A DNA stretch of 64,000 nucleotides, taken from Pseudescherichia sp031998825. Its GTDB lineage: Bacteria > Pseudomonadota > Gammaproteobacteria > Enterobacterales > Enterobacteriaceae. Where the stretch lies: the NCBI RefSeq assembly GCF_031998825.1, contig NZ_DAMACX010000010.1, positions 41,027 through 105,026 of the forward strand, written 5' to 3'. Of this stretch, positions 33,569-43,237 are shown one piece after another. A program made the position numbers and the translations under genes. Positions within the stretch are counted from its first letter, which is position 1. Every line of letters begins with the position of its first letter. The notes under the pieces were generated by a model. That model saw nothing but the letters and a program-made list of their open reading frames with translations, made no database searches and was not told where the DNA came from.

Positions 33569-33790
33569 GAATCGGGGCTCCGTCAGACTGAATCGCCTGA
33601 CAGCGTGCCCGTGGCCGTTCAAAAAAGCCGCATTAAATTCTATACCCGAACAAAAAAATTAATCAGCGAATCTGTAGCTTTTGCAGTAGGAAATGATCAC
33701 AACCATTTAGCTAATGATATAACTACAGACGGTTAAACCCGGCATAAAGTACTAATCTGTAATCATTCAACTAAATTGCCAGAGGTGATG

Positions 33791-34450
33791 ATGAATATCA
33801 GGTATCTGTATGGAAAGGAGAAGATTCTTGGCCCCGTTATCCGCGACGAAGCTCCGATACGACTGTGTGACCTGACGCATTATTCACGCATGGAAAACGA
33901 AAAAATGCGCGATAATGAAATGGAAAAAATTTTCACTCCGGATCGTTATCAAGTTGCTATAAAAATTAATGGGCGCACCCTTAACCCTGACGATATGACT
34001 GCAGATCCCATGTTTACGCTATCGCCTCGTCATTGTTATTGTATATGTTTGAGTAATCGGCAAGATGAGCCAGAACTCTATGCTGCTTTTAAAGCTGATA
34101 TCTGCATCGCATTCGACGTTGATCTCCTCCAAGAAAGACTTTCTCTTTTAGACCACAGATTCCCGGGTACTGAAATTAAAGGGAAAGATGTGATCTATTA
34201 TCATCCAGGAACGGCACCAGACAGCTTCACTCCTGAAGAACTTGTTTTTTTTAAACCAAATATATTTTCTCATGAAGCAGAGTATAGGATTGCGCTATTT
34301 TATCCTCTAAACAAAACAGGGTTTGCATACGAGGGAGGAGTTTTACCTTTCAAAATGGAAGGTGAATCAATGTTCATGGATATTTCCCATCAGCAAAAAG
34401 GATTTATAAGTGAATGCGTTAAGAAGGTTATGCGAAGGAAATCTTCTTGA
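33791..34450 (+). CDS. DUF2971-like cargo protein inside the tra region
   Basis: 219-residue soluble protein. The pattern YCICLSNRQDEPELYAAF...ICIAFD, a later VIYYHPG and HEAEYRIALF resembles DUF2971 proteins (LS..D...W..Y / E.EYRI), whose function is not established. It is on the plus strand, flanked by minus-strand transfer genes, and more AT-rich than they are. That suggests a later insertion, possibly a defence or toxin-like cargo. ATG at 33791 after AGAGG; 33788 is also possible. Confidence 0.55.
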   Translation: MNIRYLYGKEKILGPVIRDEAPIRLCDLTHYSRMENEKMRDNEMEKIFTPDRYQVAIKINGRTLNPDDMTADPMFTLSPRHCYCICLSNRQDEPELYAAFKADICIAFDVDLLQERLSLLDHRFPGTEIKGKDVIYYHPGTAPDSFTPEELVFFKPNIFSHEAEYRIALFYPLNKTGFAYEGGVLPFKMEGESMFMDISHQQKGFISECVKKVMRRKSS

Positions 34451-34481
34451 CCTCGTAGTCAATTTTATGACGTTACTTAGC

Positions 34482-34505
34482 AAAAAACCGGCCCTGAGGG
34501 CCGGT
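34482..34505 (-). terminator. Terminator of the upstream tra operon
   Basis: ACCGGCCC/GGGCCGGT with a three-base loop, followed on the minus strand by six T. It ends the unit that finishes at 34563, so the 33568-28834 genes need their own promoter. Confidence 0.85.
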
Positions 34506-34562
34506 ATGCAATATTGTTATTTTCTTTTTGTAATCATGCCCCTGGTGAAGGCAAGTCTGTAG

Positions 34563-34940
34563 TTATACGTCAAGCCCGTTAATCCACAGCATCAGATACA
34601 CCAGGTCAGCCGAATCCGGCACCGTGATATACCAGCGCGGATGCGCATACTCCTCTTCCTGCGGCCAGCTCGTCTGTCCCGTCACGGTGATAAGAATATT
34701 CACCGCCTGCTTCAGCTTTCCCTCAAGATAGATGGCCACGCTGCTGCTGAGTCCCACCCGGTGCGGGTGACACGTCATTTTGACCGGCCCGGTCAGGCGC
34801 TGCCTGAGCATCGCCCGCAGCCTCACCAGATGCTGATGTGTCGCCGGGAGCACGCCGGGCTCCCCCTGAGGCGACAGGGTGAAAAGCGCACCGCCACTGT
34901 GCTCATGAATGGCGGGTTCAGGGTACTTCAGTGTCATCAT
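34563..34940 (-). CDS. Hypothetical protein after traC
   Basis: 125 residues, no signal peptide or membrane helix; family not recognised. It starts within the traC stop (ATGATGA), so it is translated with it and likely serves conjugation. Contains PRWYITVPDSADLVYLML near the C-terminus. Confidence 0.65.
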   Translation of the reverse strand: MMTLKYPEPAIHEHSGGALFTLSPQGEPGVLPATHQHLVRLRAMLRQRLTGPVKMTCHPHRVGLSSSVAIYLEGKLKQAVNILITVTGQTSWPQEEEYAHPRWYITVPDSADLVYLMLWINGLDV

Positions 34941-37795
34941 ACCGTGGCAGGCTCCTGTTGTTTATCCGTCAGACCGCGCAGACGGTCCAGATTCTGCGCG
35001 ACGCGTTTTGCCGCCTCGAGTTCGCTGCAGTGAAATTCATTCATCAGCGCCCGGCGTTCGGCTTTCTCTTCTTTTTCCGTCATGCCCAGTGCCAGGAAGA
35101 GACTGGGCGGCACGGCACGAAACAGCGCTTCGATCCGTTTCGCCAGCACCACGCCTTCCGTATAACACCCCGACAGTTTACTGGCGGAAAGCAGCACCGA
35201 TTCCTGCTCCGGCGTGAGCGCGCGGAAACGGCTGATATCTTTGACCTCCTCCGGGGGCATGGTCAGACAAATCCACCATTCCGCCATGTTCAGCATTTTT
35301 TCGGCAATATCCGGGTAGTCTTTAAGGTTCTGGGTGGCCAGCCACAGCCAGGCACCGAGCTTACGCCACATCTTGACCACCTTCGTCATGTAGGGCGACA
35401 GCAGCGGGTTGACCGTCACGATATGCGCCTCATCCACCGTGAAGACAATATCCCGGCCCAGGAACTGGTCACGCTCCGCGATGTTGTTGATCATGTTGGT
35501 CATCGAGACCATGGTCAGGGCCATCTGCGCCTCGTAACCCTCACGCGCCAGATGCCCCAGGTCGACCAGCGTCACGTCCGCTTCCGGCCACAGCTCCCCT
35601 TCGCGGTTGAACAGCTCCGCTTCAAAGCTCCCGGCCTGAGTGAACATGCCCAGGGATTCCGCCATTTCCGCCGCTTTCGCCTTGCGCTGAGCATTGCGGA
35701 CATTGATGACGCCCTCATCGTTGTCAGAGGCAATGTCGTACAGCGCCTTCTGCAGGTCAGACGGCAGCATCTGCCGCCCTTCCTTATACGTGGCATGTGC
35801 CGCCATCAGCAGCGCCTCACGTATCATCGCCCTGTCGGCACGCTTAAGGTCAGCCTCTTCTTTCGGGTCGCCGCCGGTGATCATCATGCGCGCGGAGATT
35901 TCCATTTCACCGAGAACGTCACGCTTGTCATCCTCGCCATCGTCGTCCGTGTCGATATCAGGCAGGTCGCTCTCATCCACGGCCTGGGCGGCCAGGCCTT
36001 CTTCCACCAGTTTGTGAGCATCAGCAAACGGCGGCAGACTGACGCCGCTTCCGGGTTTGACGCTGATTTTATTCACCGTCAGCCCGAGGCTGTCAAAGAA
36101 GTCGGCCAGCAGGCCGAACGAGTTGCCGGCCTCCGCAATAAACAGCCGCGGACGATGGACGGCCATCAGCTGGGAGAGCGCGGCACACAGCGTGGCCGAC
36201 TTGCCCGCCCCGGTCGGGCCGAACAACAGCAGATGCGCGTTCTGGGTGCGGTCGAGCTTGTTGAGCGGATCGAATGTAAGGGTATCCCCGCCGCGGTTGA
36301 AAAAGCTGAAGCCGGGATGCCCCGTGCCGGTTTCCCGCCCGGTTACCGGCAAAAGTCCTGCCAGGTGCTGAACCCATGTCAGACGGGTATACCAGTGTTT
36401 TTTGTCGCTGTCCGGGTTAAAGCACATCGGCAGCGCCCGCAGCCAGCTGTTCAGCGGACCTTCTTCAAACTCCGGCCGTACCGGCTGCAGACCGGCCCCT
36501 AGCAATACGGTGGACAGCTCCAGCCGCTTGCGCTTCAGGCTGGTCATGTCGTCGCCGCGCAGCAGGAAGGTGATCCCCGCCCGGTACAGCTTGTGCCGGT
36601 TGCCCAGATACTCTTTGACCGTCTTCACATCCTGGCGGACGCGGCCCGACTCGGTATTCTCACCGACCGCATTTTTCGACAGCCGGTTAAACTGCTCTTC
36701 AAGCCGGTCCTGGGGCTGTACCACCACGGTCATGCACACCATGGTCCCTTCCGGAAACATATCCATCAGGGCATTAATTTTCTTTTCACCCCGGCTTTTC
36801 TCGCCGGTCAGGGTGCCCGGCTCCGGCGGTGTACGCAGTTTTTCCACCGCCACCGCGCAGTGCGGCTTGTTGTCAATCCACCACACGCCGTTTTCCGGGT
36901 CTGAAACCGGCGGCGTGAACCACAGGGTTTCGGCAAAATCATTGCTGACCGGCACGGTGCCTTCAGGTGTCTCGCGCGGGTCTGCGTAAGCAGCCTGCCG
37001 ATAGAGCGTGGTTTTCTCCACCCAGTCCGGTGACGGATTGAACAGCCGCAGCAGCCAGCCATGCACCTGCAGGCCGTTCTGCCGGGTGCAGCGGATCCCC
37101 GCCCCGCCCAGGGCATTAACGACCCGGTCACACACCTGATTGAGCATCGCCACCGGCGGCATCGGATCCCGGCTTTTACCAAGCCAGCGATAAACAACCA
37201 TCCGGGTGCGGCGCTGCTGCCCGCGCCACGGCTGGCCGGTAATCAGCGAGTCAGTAAAAAGTCCCTCAGGCCGGGAGATACTGCGGATATGGCGCTCCAT
37301 TTCACCCAGCCAGGCGTCGGTAAACGCCGTGCGCTGTGCATGTGGTTTGACATACCCGCGCAGCCTGTCCAGGTACGCGTCAGTGTCGTCCTCGTCCTGG
37401 CAGAAGAACTGCACGACCCAGGGATTCACGTCATGTTCATCAAAGCTGTCCTGAAGTGCATCCTCAACCGAGTCCCGGATCTGCTCCAGGCGCTCTTCGG
37501 TTCGCCCTTCGGTCGCCACCGGTGTCACATCATAAACGGCCCCCACCGACACGCCGTCATCAAGCAGGAGACACTGCTCTTCATCGAGAAATTCTGCCCA
37601 GGGCAAAAAGTCAATGATGGACGGATTGGCGTGATAAACCTTCTCCTCATCCTGGCGCGTCATTTTCCCGGGGCGCTTCAGAGGTTGCCGGCCCTTCACG
37701 GCCGCGGTCAGGGTTTCATCTGCCTGAACGGACTGGCCGTCATCAACCGGCGTCTGCCGGTCGGTGGATTTATTACGCGTAAACAGTGAAAGCAT
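34937..37795 (-). CDS. traC: Conjugative transfer ATPase, PFL_4706 family (TraC/VirB4-like)
   Basis: 952-residue cytoplasmic ATPase powering pilus assembly and DNA transfer. The N-terminal TraC_F_IV region covers about 50-450, Walker A is FGPTGAGKSAT (about 536), Walker B IVFTVDEAHIV (about 835), and the downstream ATQNLKDY motif is present. Length and motifs are complete. It overlaps the genes on both sides. Confidence 0.93.
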   Translation of the reverse strand: MLSLFTRNKSTDRQTPVDDGQSVQADETLTAAVKGRQPLKRPGKMTRQDEEKVYHANPSIIDFLPWAEFLDEEQCLLLDDGVSVGAVYDVTPVATEGRTEERLEQIRDSVEDALQDSFDEHDVNPWVVQFFCQDEDDTDAYLDRLRGYVKPHAQRTAFTDAWLGEMERHIRSISRPEGLFTDSLITGQPWRGQQRRTRMVVYRWLGKSRDPMPPVAMLNQVCDRVVNALGGAGIRCTRQNGLQVHGWLLRLFNPSPDWVEKTTLYRQAAYADPRETPEGTVPVSNDFAETLWFTPPVSDPENGVWWIDNKPHCAVAVEKLRTPPEPGTLTGEKSRGEKKINALMDMFPEGTMVCMTVVVQPQDRLEEQFNRLSKNAVGENTESGRVRQDVKTVKEYLGNRHKLYRAGITFLLRGDDMTSLKRKRLELSTVLLGAGLQPVRPEFEEGPLNSWLRALPMCFNPDSDKKHWYTRLTWVQHLAGLLPVTGRETGTGHPGFSFFNRGGDTLTFDPLNKLDRTQNAHLLLFGPTGAGKSATLCAALSQLMAVHRPRLFIAEAGNSFGLLADFFDSLGLTVNKISVKPGSGVSLPPFADAHKLVEEGLAAQAVDESDLPDIDTDDDGEDDKRDVLGEMEISARMMITGGDPKEEADLKRADRAMIREALLMAAHATYKEGRQMLPSDLQKALYDIASDNDEGVINVRNAQRKAKAAEMAESLGMFTQAGSFEAELFNREGELWPEADVTLVDLGHLAREGYEAQMALTMVSMTNMINNIAERDQFLGRDIVFTVDEAHIVTVNPLLSPYMTKVVKMWRKLGAWLWLATQNLKDYPDIAEKMLNMAEWWICLTMPPEEVKDISRFRALTPEQESVLLSASKLSGCYTEGVVLAKRIEALFRAVPPSLFLALGMTEKEEKAERRALMNEFHCSELEAAKRVAQNLDRLRGLTDKQQEPATV

Positions 37796-38205
37796 TACAG
37801 GGCCTCCGTGCGCTCGCCAGGCATGGCATACTGCGTCTGGCTGTAGAACGGGAACACAGTGCTGTAACCCGGCACCGGCGTGTTACCGTCTGCCAGATGG
37901 GGATACAGGTACATCACCATGTCGGGGTTGGGCAGCCGGGGAAACTGCTGGGTGATTTCGCTTTCCTGAGTACGGCTGTAGCTGCGGTCGGCCTGCGCGT
38001 CCGCCTGCGTTTCGCTGCCCGTCAGCGGGCGTCGCAGCGTGTCGCGGGCCGCCGCAGACTGGCGGGAAGTACTGCCGCCACCGTCCGCCCCGTTCCACAG
38101 TTCAAGCATGGTGTTATCGCCCGCCGGCAGCATTTCCTCTTTGGAGGTTGAGCAGCCGCTGAGCATTACACAGCTCAGGGCCAGAATGAAAACCGTTCTG
38201 TACAT
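37795..38205 (-). CDS. Conjugative transfer region lipoprotein (TraV-like)
   Basis: 136-residue lipoprotein started at 38205 (AAGGAGATACC before ATG), signal peptide with lipobox LSGC. The family occupies the TraV position and would anchor the outer-membrane core. A Pro/Tyr-rich tail (PNPDMVMYLYPHLADG) is typical. Shares its last base with traC's start. Confidence 0.85.
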   Translation of the reverse strand: MYRTVFILALSCVMLSGCSTSKEEMLPAGDNTMLELWNGADGGGSTSRQSAAARDTLRRPLTGSETQADAQADRSYSRTQESEITQQFPRLPNPDMVMYLYPHLADGNTPVPGYSTVFPFYSQTQYAMPGERTEAL

Positions 38206-38600
38206 TACCGGTATCTCCTTTGTGAGGCGGCCGGATCGTAACCGCCGCAGATAAAAACGAACGCACTGACATTCAGCAGGTGCCCCAGCTCCCGTAATGT
38301 CATACGCGGGCAGTAAAGCCGGCGCGGGATTTTCGGGCTGCGCCACGAAACGGCACACTCCCGGGCACTGAGCGGCAGGGAGAACCTGCCGATATCCAGT
38401 AAAAGCTGGCCATTGCGCCAGCGCAGTAAAGGTGCGCCGGCAGGCAACAGCGCGACGGGTCGCAGCAACAGAACCGCAGAAGACGCAGGGATCACGTCAA
38501 TATGCCAGCCTGCCCCGTCGCTGAACATCCAGCACACGGATGAAAGAGGGAAAAACGTTATCTGTCCCGCCATGGCCGTGTACTCAGTCCAGTCCGCCAT
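38205..38600 (-). CDS. Hypothetical protein between TraV- and TraB-like genes
   Basis: About 131 residues from the ATG at 38600; a shorter start at 38573 is also possible, and the longer frame to 38729 would sit inside the TraB-like gene. Hydrophobic patches without clear membrane helices; Cys in YCPRMTLREL and CGGYDPAA. It keeps tight overlaps with both neighbours, which supports a real gene. Confidence 0.55.
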   Translation of the reverse strand: MADWTEYTAMAGQITFFPLSSVCWMFSDGAGWHIDVIPASSAVLLLRPVALLPAGAPLLRWRNGQLLLDIGRFSLPLSARECAVSWRSPKIPRRLYCPRMTLRELGHLLNVSAFVFICGGYDPAASQRRYR

Positions 38601-40083
38601 TGTCACTGACGCCACCCGGCAGGGTGAAGTCGTAGCGCACCTTACGGCCCTTATCTTCATAATCAATGGCCAGCTGACGGGTGATATGCACGGCGAGACG
38701 GGCACCGGGCGGCACATAAATGGCATCAAACGTCATCCCGTAACGCTGTTTGATCCAGTCGGTGGTTTCAGACATGCCGCCGGAAATGGCTTTCCCCAGC
38801 GCCGCCTGTCCGGCGTCGCCGGTCATGGTGGCGGAAATGCCATTCACGTTGTTCTGCGTCGTGTACTGCCCCTGGCTCATCGCTTCACCCGCCGCACCGG
38901 CAGCCGACAGGCCAAAGATGGTGGGCAGGTAGGTGGAGGCGTTGGACTTACGTTCGCCGCCAATGCACGGGATCCCGTTTTCATCCGAAATCCAACCGAT
39001 ACCGCCACTGGTGCCGGTATCCTGTTTAGCCTGAGCGTTATTATTTTGCCCGCCGGCGTTGTTACTGGTGTCGGGTCTGGGGAGGGTGCGCACCGTACCG
39101 TCGGAAAAAACAAAGGTGACGCTGTTAACCTGCCCGCGCACGCAGGACAGCGTCCAGTCGCCGCTGGCCGTCCCCGAAACAATCGCCCCTTCGACGTCCG
39201 GTAACTCGATGCCGTTCGCCGTCAGGTTATCCTTACCGATAAGCACCTTGAACGGATAAGGATCGGTCACGGTGCCGTTGATGGGCACCCGGCCAAGCAG
39301 TGCCGTCATGGCGCGGCTGCCGACCAGCGTGGAATTTTCCGGCAGCGTGTAAACCGGCTCGGCGCTCTCTTCCGCCCCTTTTTCATTCGTCCGTCCCTTC
39401 ACTTTCTGCTCATAGGCGGCTTTCTGGCGGGTCAGCTCATTTTCCCCCAGAAAAGAGGTCGGGAACTGAGGTGAGGCTTTGCCGCTGGCCGCATCCCGCG
39501 GATCCGTCTCTTTCTGGTCCGTCGGCGCGACCCACATCATGCCGTCACTGCCCTGAGAAGCGCTCCCCCCGGTGCTGCTGCCCATGCCGTCCAGTCCCAG
39601 CCCCAGCGGGATATCGCTGTCCGCCGTTTTTTTCTCGCTGTCAGGCTTTTTGAGTTTGTCAGTCAGCTCCTGGATTTTCGCCGTCAGGCTCAGTTGTTCG
39701 TTCTGAAGCTGAGCCTGCCGCTTGTCGTACTGCTCGCGCAGGCCATTAACGGCCTCATTCACCTGTCCTGAAACGTCCTGATTGCGCCGGCGCAACCGTT
39801 CGTTTTCTTTCACCAAATCCGCGTTCTGCTTATCCAGCGTTTTCTGGCGGTCACGCACATCGTTCAGCCGGCCGATGAGCGTGCGCAGGGTGTCCTCCGG
39901 CGTGTCGCCTTCCACCCCCAGCGCCTTCAGTTCATCCGGCGAGAGGTTTTTCAGGGAGCCGCTTTGTTTTGCCTGAGGTTGTTCTGCCGGTTCGTTTTTG
40001 CAGCTTTTGAGCCCCACGGCCAGCCCGGCAATCACCACGGCCGGCACGATAAACTTCACCAGGGCATTAGATTTAATCTGCAT
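38584..40083 (-). CDS. ICE protein, PFL_4705 family (TraB/VirB10-like)
   Basis: 499 residues: N-terminal membrane anchor (FIVPAVVIAGLAVGL), a long coiled coil (about 60-150) and a C-terminal beta domain (YVPPGARLAVHITRQLAIDY) as in TraB/VirB10. It would span the periplasm and link the inner-membrane ATPases to the outer-membrane core. Confidence 0.88.
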   Translation of the reverse strand: MQIKSNALVKFIVPAVVIAGLAVGLKSCKNEPAEQPQAKQSGSLKNLSPDELKALGVEGDTPEDTLRTLIGRLNDVRDRQKTLDKQNADLVKENERLRRRNQDVSGQVNEAVNGLREQYDKRQAQLQNEQLSLTAKIQELTDKLKKPDSEKKTADSDIPLGLGLDGMGSSTGGSASQGSDGMMWVAPTDQKETDPRDAASGKASPQFPTSFLGENELTRQKAAYEQKVKGRTNEKGAEESAEPVYTLPENSTLVGSRAMTALLGRVPINGTVTDPYPFKVLIGKDNLTANGIELPDVEGAIVSGTASGDWTLSCVRGQVNSVTFVFSDGTVRTLPRPDTSNNAGGQNNNAQAKQDTGTSGGIGWISDENGIPCIGGERKSNASTYLPTIFGLSAAGAAGEAMSQGQYTTQNNVNGISATMTGDAGQAALGKAISGGMSETTDWIKQRYGMTFDAIYVPPGARLAVHITRQLAIDYEDKGRKVRYDFTLPGGVSDNGGLD

Positions 40084-41026
40084 GGCGGGCCTCCTGTTTT
40101 ACCGTGCGGGTCGCTTTACGCAGTGCAGACGGCTCAGCAATGAATGCGCTCTCCGGACGACCGGCGGTCACCACATACACCGTGGTGGTGTCTTCAGGCG
40201 TGCCGGCCGGACCGACCCAGCGGTGCTGGAAGGTGGCGGACACAAACTGTCCCTGCAGCGAGCGTGGATCCAGAACGACCTTACGGCTGCCGGTGTTCGT
40301 GAGCCTGAGTGCCACCACGCTGCGGTTTGCCACACCCCAGCCAGCCAGCGGCGTGACCGTTAATGGTTCAGAGGGATACAGCGTGCTGACACGTCGGGGC
40401 AGATGAGGATTGACCGGATGAATACCCGGGACCGCCTCGACCGTACGTGCCGGAGCATAAAGGCTCTGAGCGGCATATCGGGTCAGCAGCACCGGGATGG
40501 GGGCGCTGTAGCGGATTTTTTTACGCTTTGCCTGAGTACCATCATCGCTGCCGGTGGGAGCAGATGAGCCTGATCCGGAAGCAGCCCGGTCTGCACCACC
40601 TGGCTGACCGGCCGCATCGCCGGCGTGACTCAGCGTGCTGACATCACCGCTGTAGACCAGCCGCACCGGCTCAGTCGGCCCTTTTTCACCGGCGGCGATA
40701 TCAAACAGCAGAACCTCGCCGCTTTCCACATCCTGCAGCTGCACCCGCGTCTGCGGAAAGGCGCTGTCGGCTTTCAGGTAGACGGCTCCCCCGGTGCTCT
40801 GCACCCGGAGTTTACCGTTAAGCGCCGGCGGAAAACCGACGCGGACGTTTTTGTCCACAAAGACCACCCGCTCCTGCCCCACCTTCAGGGGGATCTGCAG
40901 CGGAATACGCTCCCATTTCATCAGCTCATCTGCGCCGGCAGGACGTGATACCAGCATTGCCAGGGGCAGCAGGGCGAAGGACAGCGCCATCAGCCCGGCG
41001 CGGTAGTGGGGGTTTTTACTCATCAC
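40073..41026 (-). CDS. ICE protein, PFL_4704 family (TraK/VirB9-like)
   Basis: 317-residue secreted core component with a signal peptide ending RPAGA. The mature part is mostly beta strands, with KWERIPLQIPLKVGQERVV at its start and a low-complexity linker (GGADRAASGSGSSAPTGS) in the middle. Position between TraB-like and TraE-like genes fits TraK. Confidence 0.85.
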   Translation of the reverse strand: MMSKNPHYRAGLMALSFALLPLAMLVSRPAGADELMKWERIPLQIPLKVGQERVVFVDKNVRVGFPPALNGKLRVQSTGGAVYLKADSAFPQTRVQLQDVESGEVLLFDIAAGEKGPTEPVRLVYSGDVSTLSHAGDAAGQPGGADRAASGSGSSAPTGSDDGTQAKRKKIRYSAPIPVLLTRYAAQSLYAPARTVEAVPGIHPVNPHLPRRVSTLYPSEPLTVTPLAGWGVANRSVVALRLTNTGSRKVVLDPRSLQGQFVSATFQHRWVGPAGTPEDTTTVYVVTAGRPESAFIAEPSALRKATRTVKQEARHAD

Positions 41027-41682
41027 TGAAACACTCCTGACTTCTCCGGTTTAGGTGCAGGCGGTGCCGCCTCCAGACGCTGGGGCACACCGGCATAACA
41101 GTCCAGCGCCAGCCCGAACGGGTTGCGCTCCGCATCACCTTCCCAGCGCACCACTTTAAGCGGGTAACGTACCAGGGCGCGTTTGACCGGCTCGGCATGG
41201 AAATATTCGTCGGCCACCACGTCCAGGCGGGCAATCCAGTGATCGCGATCCTGTACGGTCACGCTCTGTGACTGGTAACCGCGACCAGGCACTTCATACA
41301 CCACGCGCACGCGGTCGGTGAGCTCCCCGGCGTCACCGCGTTTCTTTGCATCCGCTTTCAGGAAATCCTGACAGGACGGCGTCAGATACGGCGACAGCGC
41401 ATTGATTTTGGCGGAATAATCCACCTCGCCGTTTTTCGGCCAGGCATTGAGCTGCTGAAAAATGTAGAACGCAAAGGAGTAGACCGTCGGGGGCGGCACT
41501 TCCCACCAGGGCCGCGTGCTGCCGGTACGTAAATCCGGCGGGTTATGCACGGTCAGCTTGCTGGGTGCCAGCATCCAGCCTGCACAGGTGAATAAAAGGA
41601 AAAAGGCAAGCACGGCGCAGGCGATGCGCAGCGTCTGAATATGCTGGTCGCGGTCTTTTACCGCATGGCGAAAACGGCTCAT
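41023..41682 (-). CDS. ICE protein, PFL_4703 family (TraE/VirB8-like)
   Basis: 219-residue inner-membrane protein with one N-terminal helix (IACAVLAFFLLFTCAGWML) and a periplasmic VirB8-like domain. It overlaps the genes on both sides by 4 bases. Scaffold role between inner and outer complexes is inferred from family. Confidence 0.85.
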   Translation of the reverse strand: MSRFRHAVKDRDQHIQTLRIACAVLAFFLLFTCAGWMLAPSKLTVHNPPDLRTGSTRPWWEVPPPTVYSFAFYIFQQLNAWPKNGEVDYSAKINALSPYLTPSCQDFLKADAKKRGDAGELTDRVRVVYEVPGRGYQSQSVTVQDRDHWIARLDVVADEYFHAEPVKRALVRYPLKVVRWEGDAERNPFGLALDCYAGVPQRLEAAPPAPKPEKSGVFQ

Positions 41683-42035
41683 GAGGCTCTCCTGTTACGT
41701 TTCACTGACCAGCCCCGGGCATCCACAATCAGTTTCGGATTGCCCATCCCCAGCCGGCGTTTTTTCGTCTCCAGTCGCTGCCAGAGCCAGTTCTCGGGCT
41801 TACCGCGCTTGAGCCTGGCCATCCAGCGGCCGCCGAACCAGACGAGCAGCAGCGGCATGACCAGCAGGCCGGTGGGAACGACAACCCAGCCGGCAAGCGG
41901 GATAAACGGCAGTGACAGGAGCAGACCCGCACCCGCGCCGGCAAGGGCTGCCAGCCCCATCTCATGGGTGGTAAACCCGCGAAATACCACGGGCTCACTG
42001 TTGAGACGGTCAGGTAAAAAACGAATGGTCTGCAT
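41679..42035 (-). CDS. Conjugative transfer region protein (TraL-like)
   Basis: 118 residues with two adjacent membrane helices (about 32-70) and a basic C-terminus. The FRGFTTHEMGLAA start is typical of the family that fills the TraL/VirB3 place before traE. Confidence 0.85.
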   Translation of the reverse strand: MQTIRFLPDRLNSEPVVFRGFTTHEMGLAALAGAGAGLLLSLPFIPLAGWVVVPTGLLVMPLLLVWFGGRWMARLKRGKPENWLWQRLETKKRRLGMGNPKLIVDARGWSVKRNRRAS

Positions 42036-42047
42036 CGTCGCAGGCTC

Positions 42048-42434
42048 CTACAACAGAATGTCGGCAGACTTGCCGAGCAGCCAGATAACGGCAACCAGCA
42101 GCACCACACCCACCACCACAATGGCCCCGAATTTGGTCCAGGTGGCTTTCTCATTGCGGACTTCGGTGAAGGTGTGCAGGGCGGCAATGGCAACGTTGAT
42201 AAAGGCAACGGCCGCCACGACCAGCCCCCCGATAACAATGCCGTCCTGCAGGTAGCCCTTGATTTGTCCGGACAGCCCGCTTCCGCCTCCGGATTCAGGC
42301 GCTTCAACGCTTGGCAAGTCCGCAAAGGCCGGTTTGCAGGTGAGCCAGCCCAGGAGGGCAAGCGTACCGGCGCGGGTCAGCGTACGACTGGCGAGACGGC
42401 GCAGGCGGGCAACAACAGACTCAGAATGGTGCAT
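42048..42434 (-). CDS. ICE membrane protein, PFL_4702 family (pilin-like)
   Basis: 128 residues from the ATG at 42434 (AGGAG nine bases upstream). It has a signal peptide ending KPAFA, then a pilin-like core with two helices (IVIGGLVVAAVAFINVAIAA and IVVVGVVLLVAVIWLL). Likely the conjugative pilin, as in VirB2-like members. Confidence 0.83.
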   Translation of the reverse strand: MHHSESVVARLRRLASRTLTRAGTLALLGWLTCKPAFADLPSVEAPESGGGSGLSGQIKGYLQDGIVIGGLVVAAVAFINVAIAALHTFTEVRNEKATWTKFGAIVVVGVVLLVAVIWLLGKSADILL

Positions 42435-42469
42435 GGAATTCATCTCCTGACTTAACGTTCATAATCGGG

Positions 42470-42712
42470 TTAACTGGCAAACATCCAGATACACACAAGC
42501 AACAGCAGCACGGTGCGGACGGCAAAACGCCCCAGGGCCGCGTCCCGCACTTTGGTGTTACTCCAGCCGGTCCAGACATCCGACAGCGCCCACGCGGCCC
42601 ATAAAAAAAGAAATGCCAGCAGTGCCCCGATGCAGAGCAGATGAAGGATGTTCACATCAAGACTGCCGGAGCCGGCTTTAAACGCGTTCGTTTGTTCGGA
42701 TGTCATGGGCAT
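42470..42712 (-). CDS. ICE membrane protein, PFL_4701 family
   Basis: 80 residues with two hydrophobic helices (about 22-45 and 60-78). Constant neighbour of the pilin-like gene in this class; small membrane subunit of unknown detail. Confidence 0.8.
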   Translation of the reverse strand: MPMTSEQTNAFKAGSGSLDVNILHLLCIGALLAFLFLWAAWALSDVWTGWSNTKVRDAALGRFAVRTVLLLLVCIWMFAS

Positions 42713-43059
42713 CAGGGCCGCTCCCGCCGGTAATTACCGGCCACATAAGACGGGTCACGCGGTTGCGCGCGGGAGGGCTCCAGATAGCGGTCAATGCCGC
42801 TGCGGATGGTGTTGAGATCGGATGTGGCCTGACGGTAATCAAAGAAAAAGCGGCCACGGTCAGCCGGGTCGGCCTGTGCAGCCGCCACGCGGGCCCGTTC
42901 AAGCGACGCCTGAACCTGGTCCAGCTGACGCTGAACAGACGCAAGCTCGTCTTTCTCGGATGCCTGTGCAGCAGCTGATGCCAGAAAGGTCAGCAATACC
43001 AGGCCAGTGATGCCCGGGACACGACGGTTGCGCCGCATGGCCGGACGATTTGAGTTCAT
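42712..43059 (-). CDS. RAQPRD-family ICE protein
   Basis: 115-residue secreted protein; the C-terminus literally contains RAQPRD, the family signature. Signal peptide ending AAAQA, then a coiled coil. ATG at 43059 five bases after GGAGG is preferred to the GTG at 43065. First gene of the 43059-34563 tra unit. Confidence 0.88.
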   Translation of the reverse strand: MNSNRPAMRRNRRVPGITGLVLLTFLASAAAQASEKDELASVQRQLDQVQASLERARVAAAQADPADRGRFFFDYRQATSDLNTIRSGIDRYLEPSRAQPRDPSYVAGNYRRERP

Positions 43060-43237
43060 ACGCACCTCCAGAAGGATTAAGGGGTGCGGACAGGATGCGG
43101 AAGAGGGAGCGTCGGGTCAGCGATAAACCCTAAACAGGAATTTCAAAATTAATTGCAGGTCAGTGCCGGTGGCAGGTTTAGCTGTAAATAAAGGTTCATT
43201 GTGATATTAAGAAAACTCAACGGTAAACAGAGGGAAA

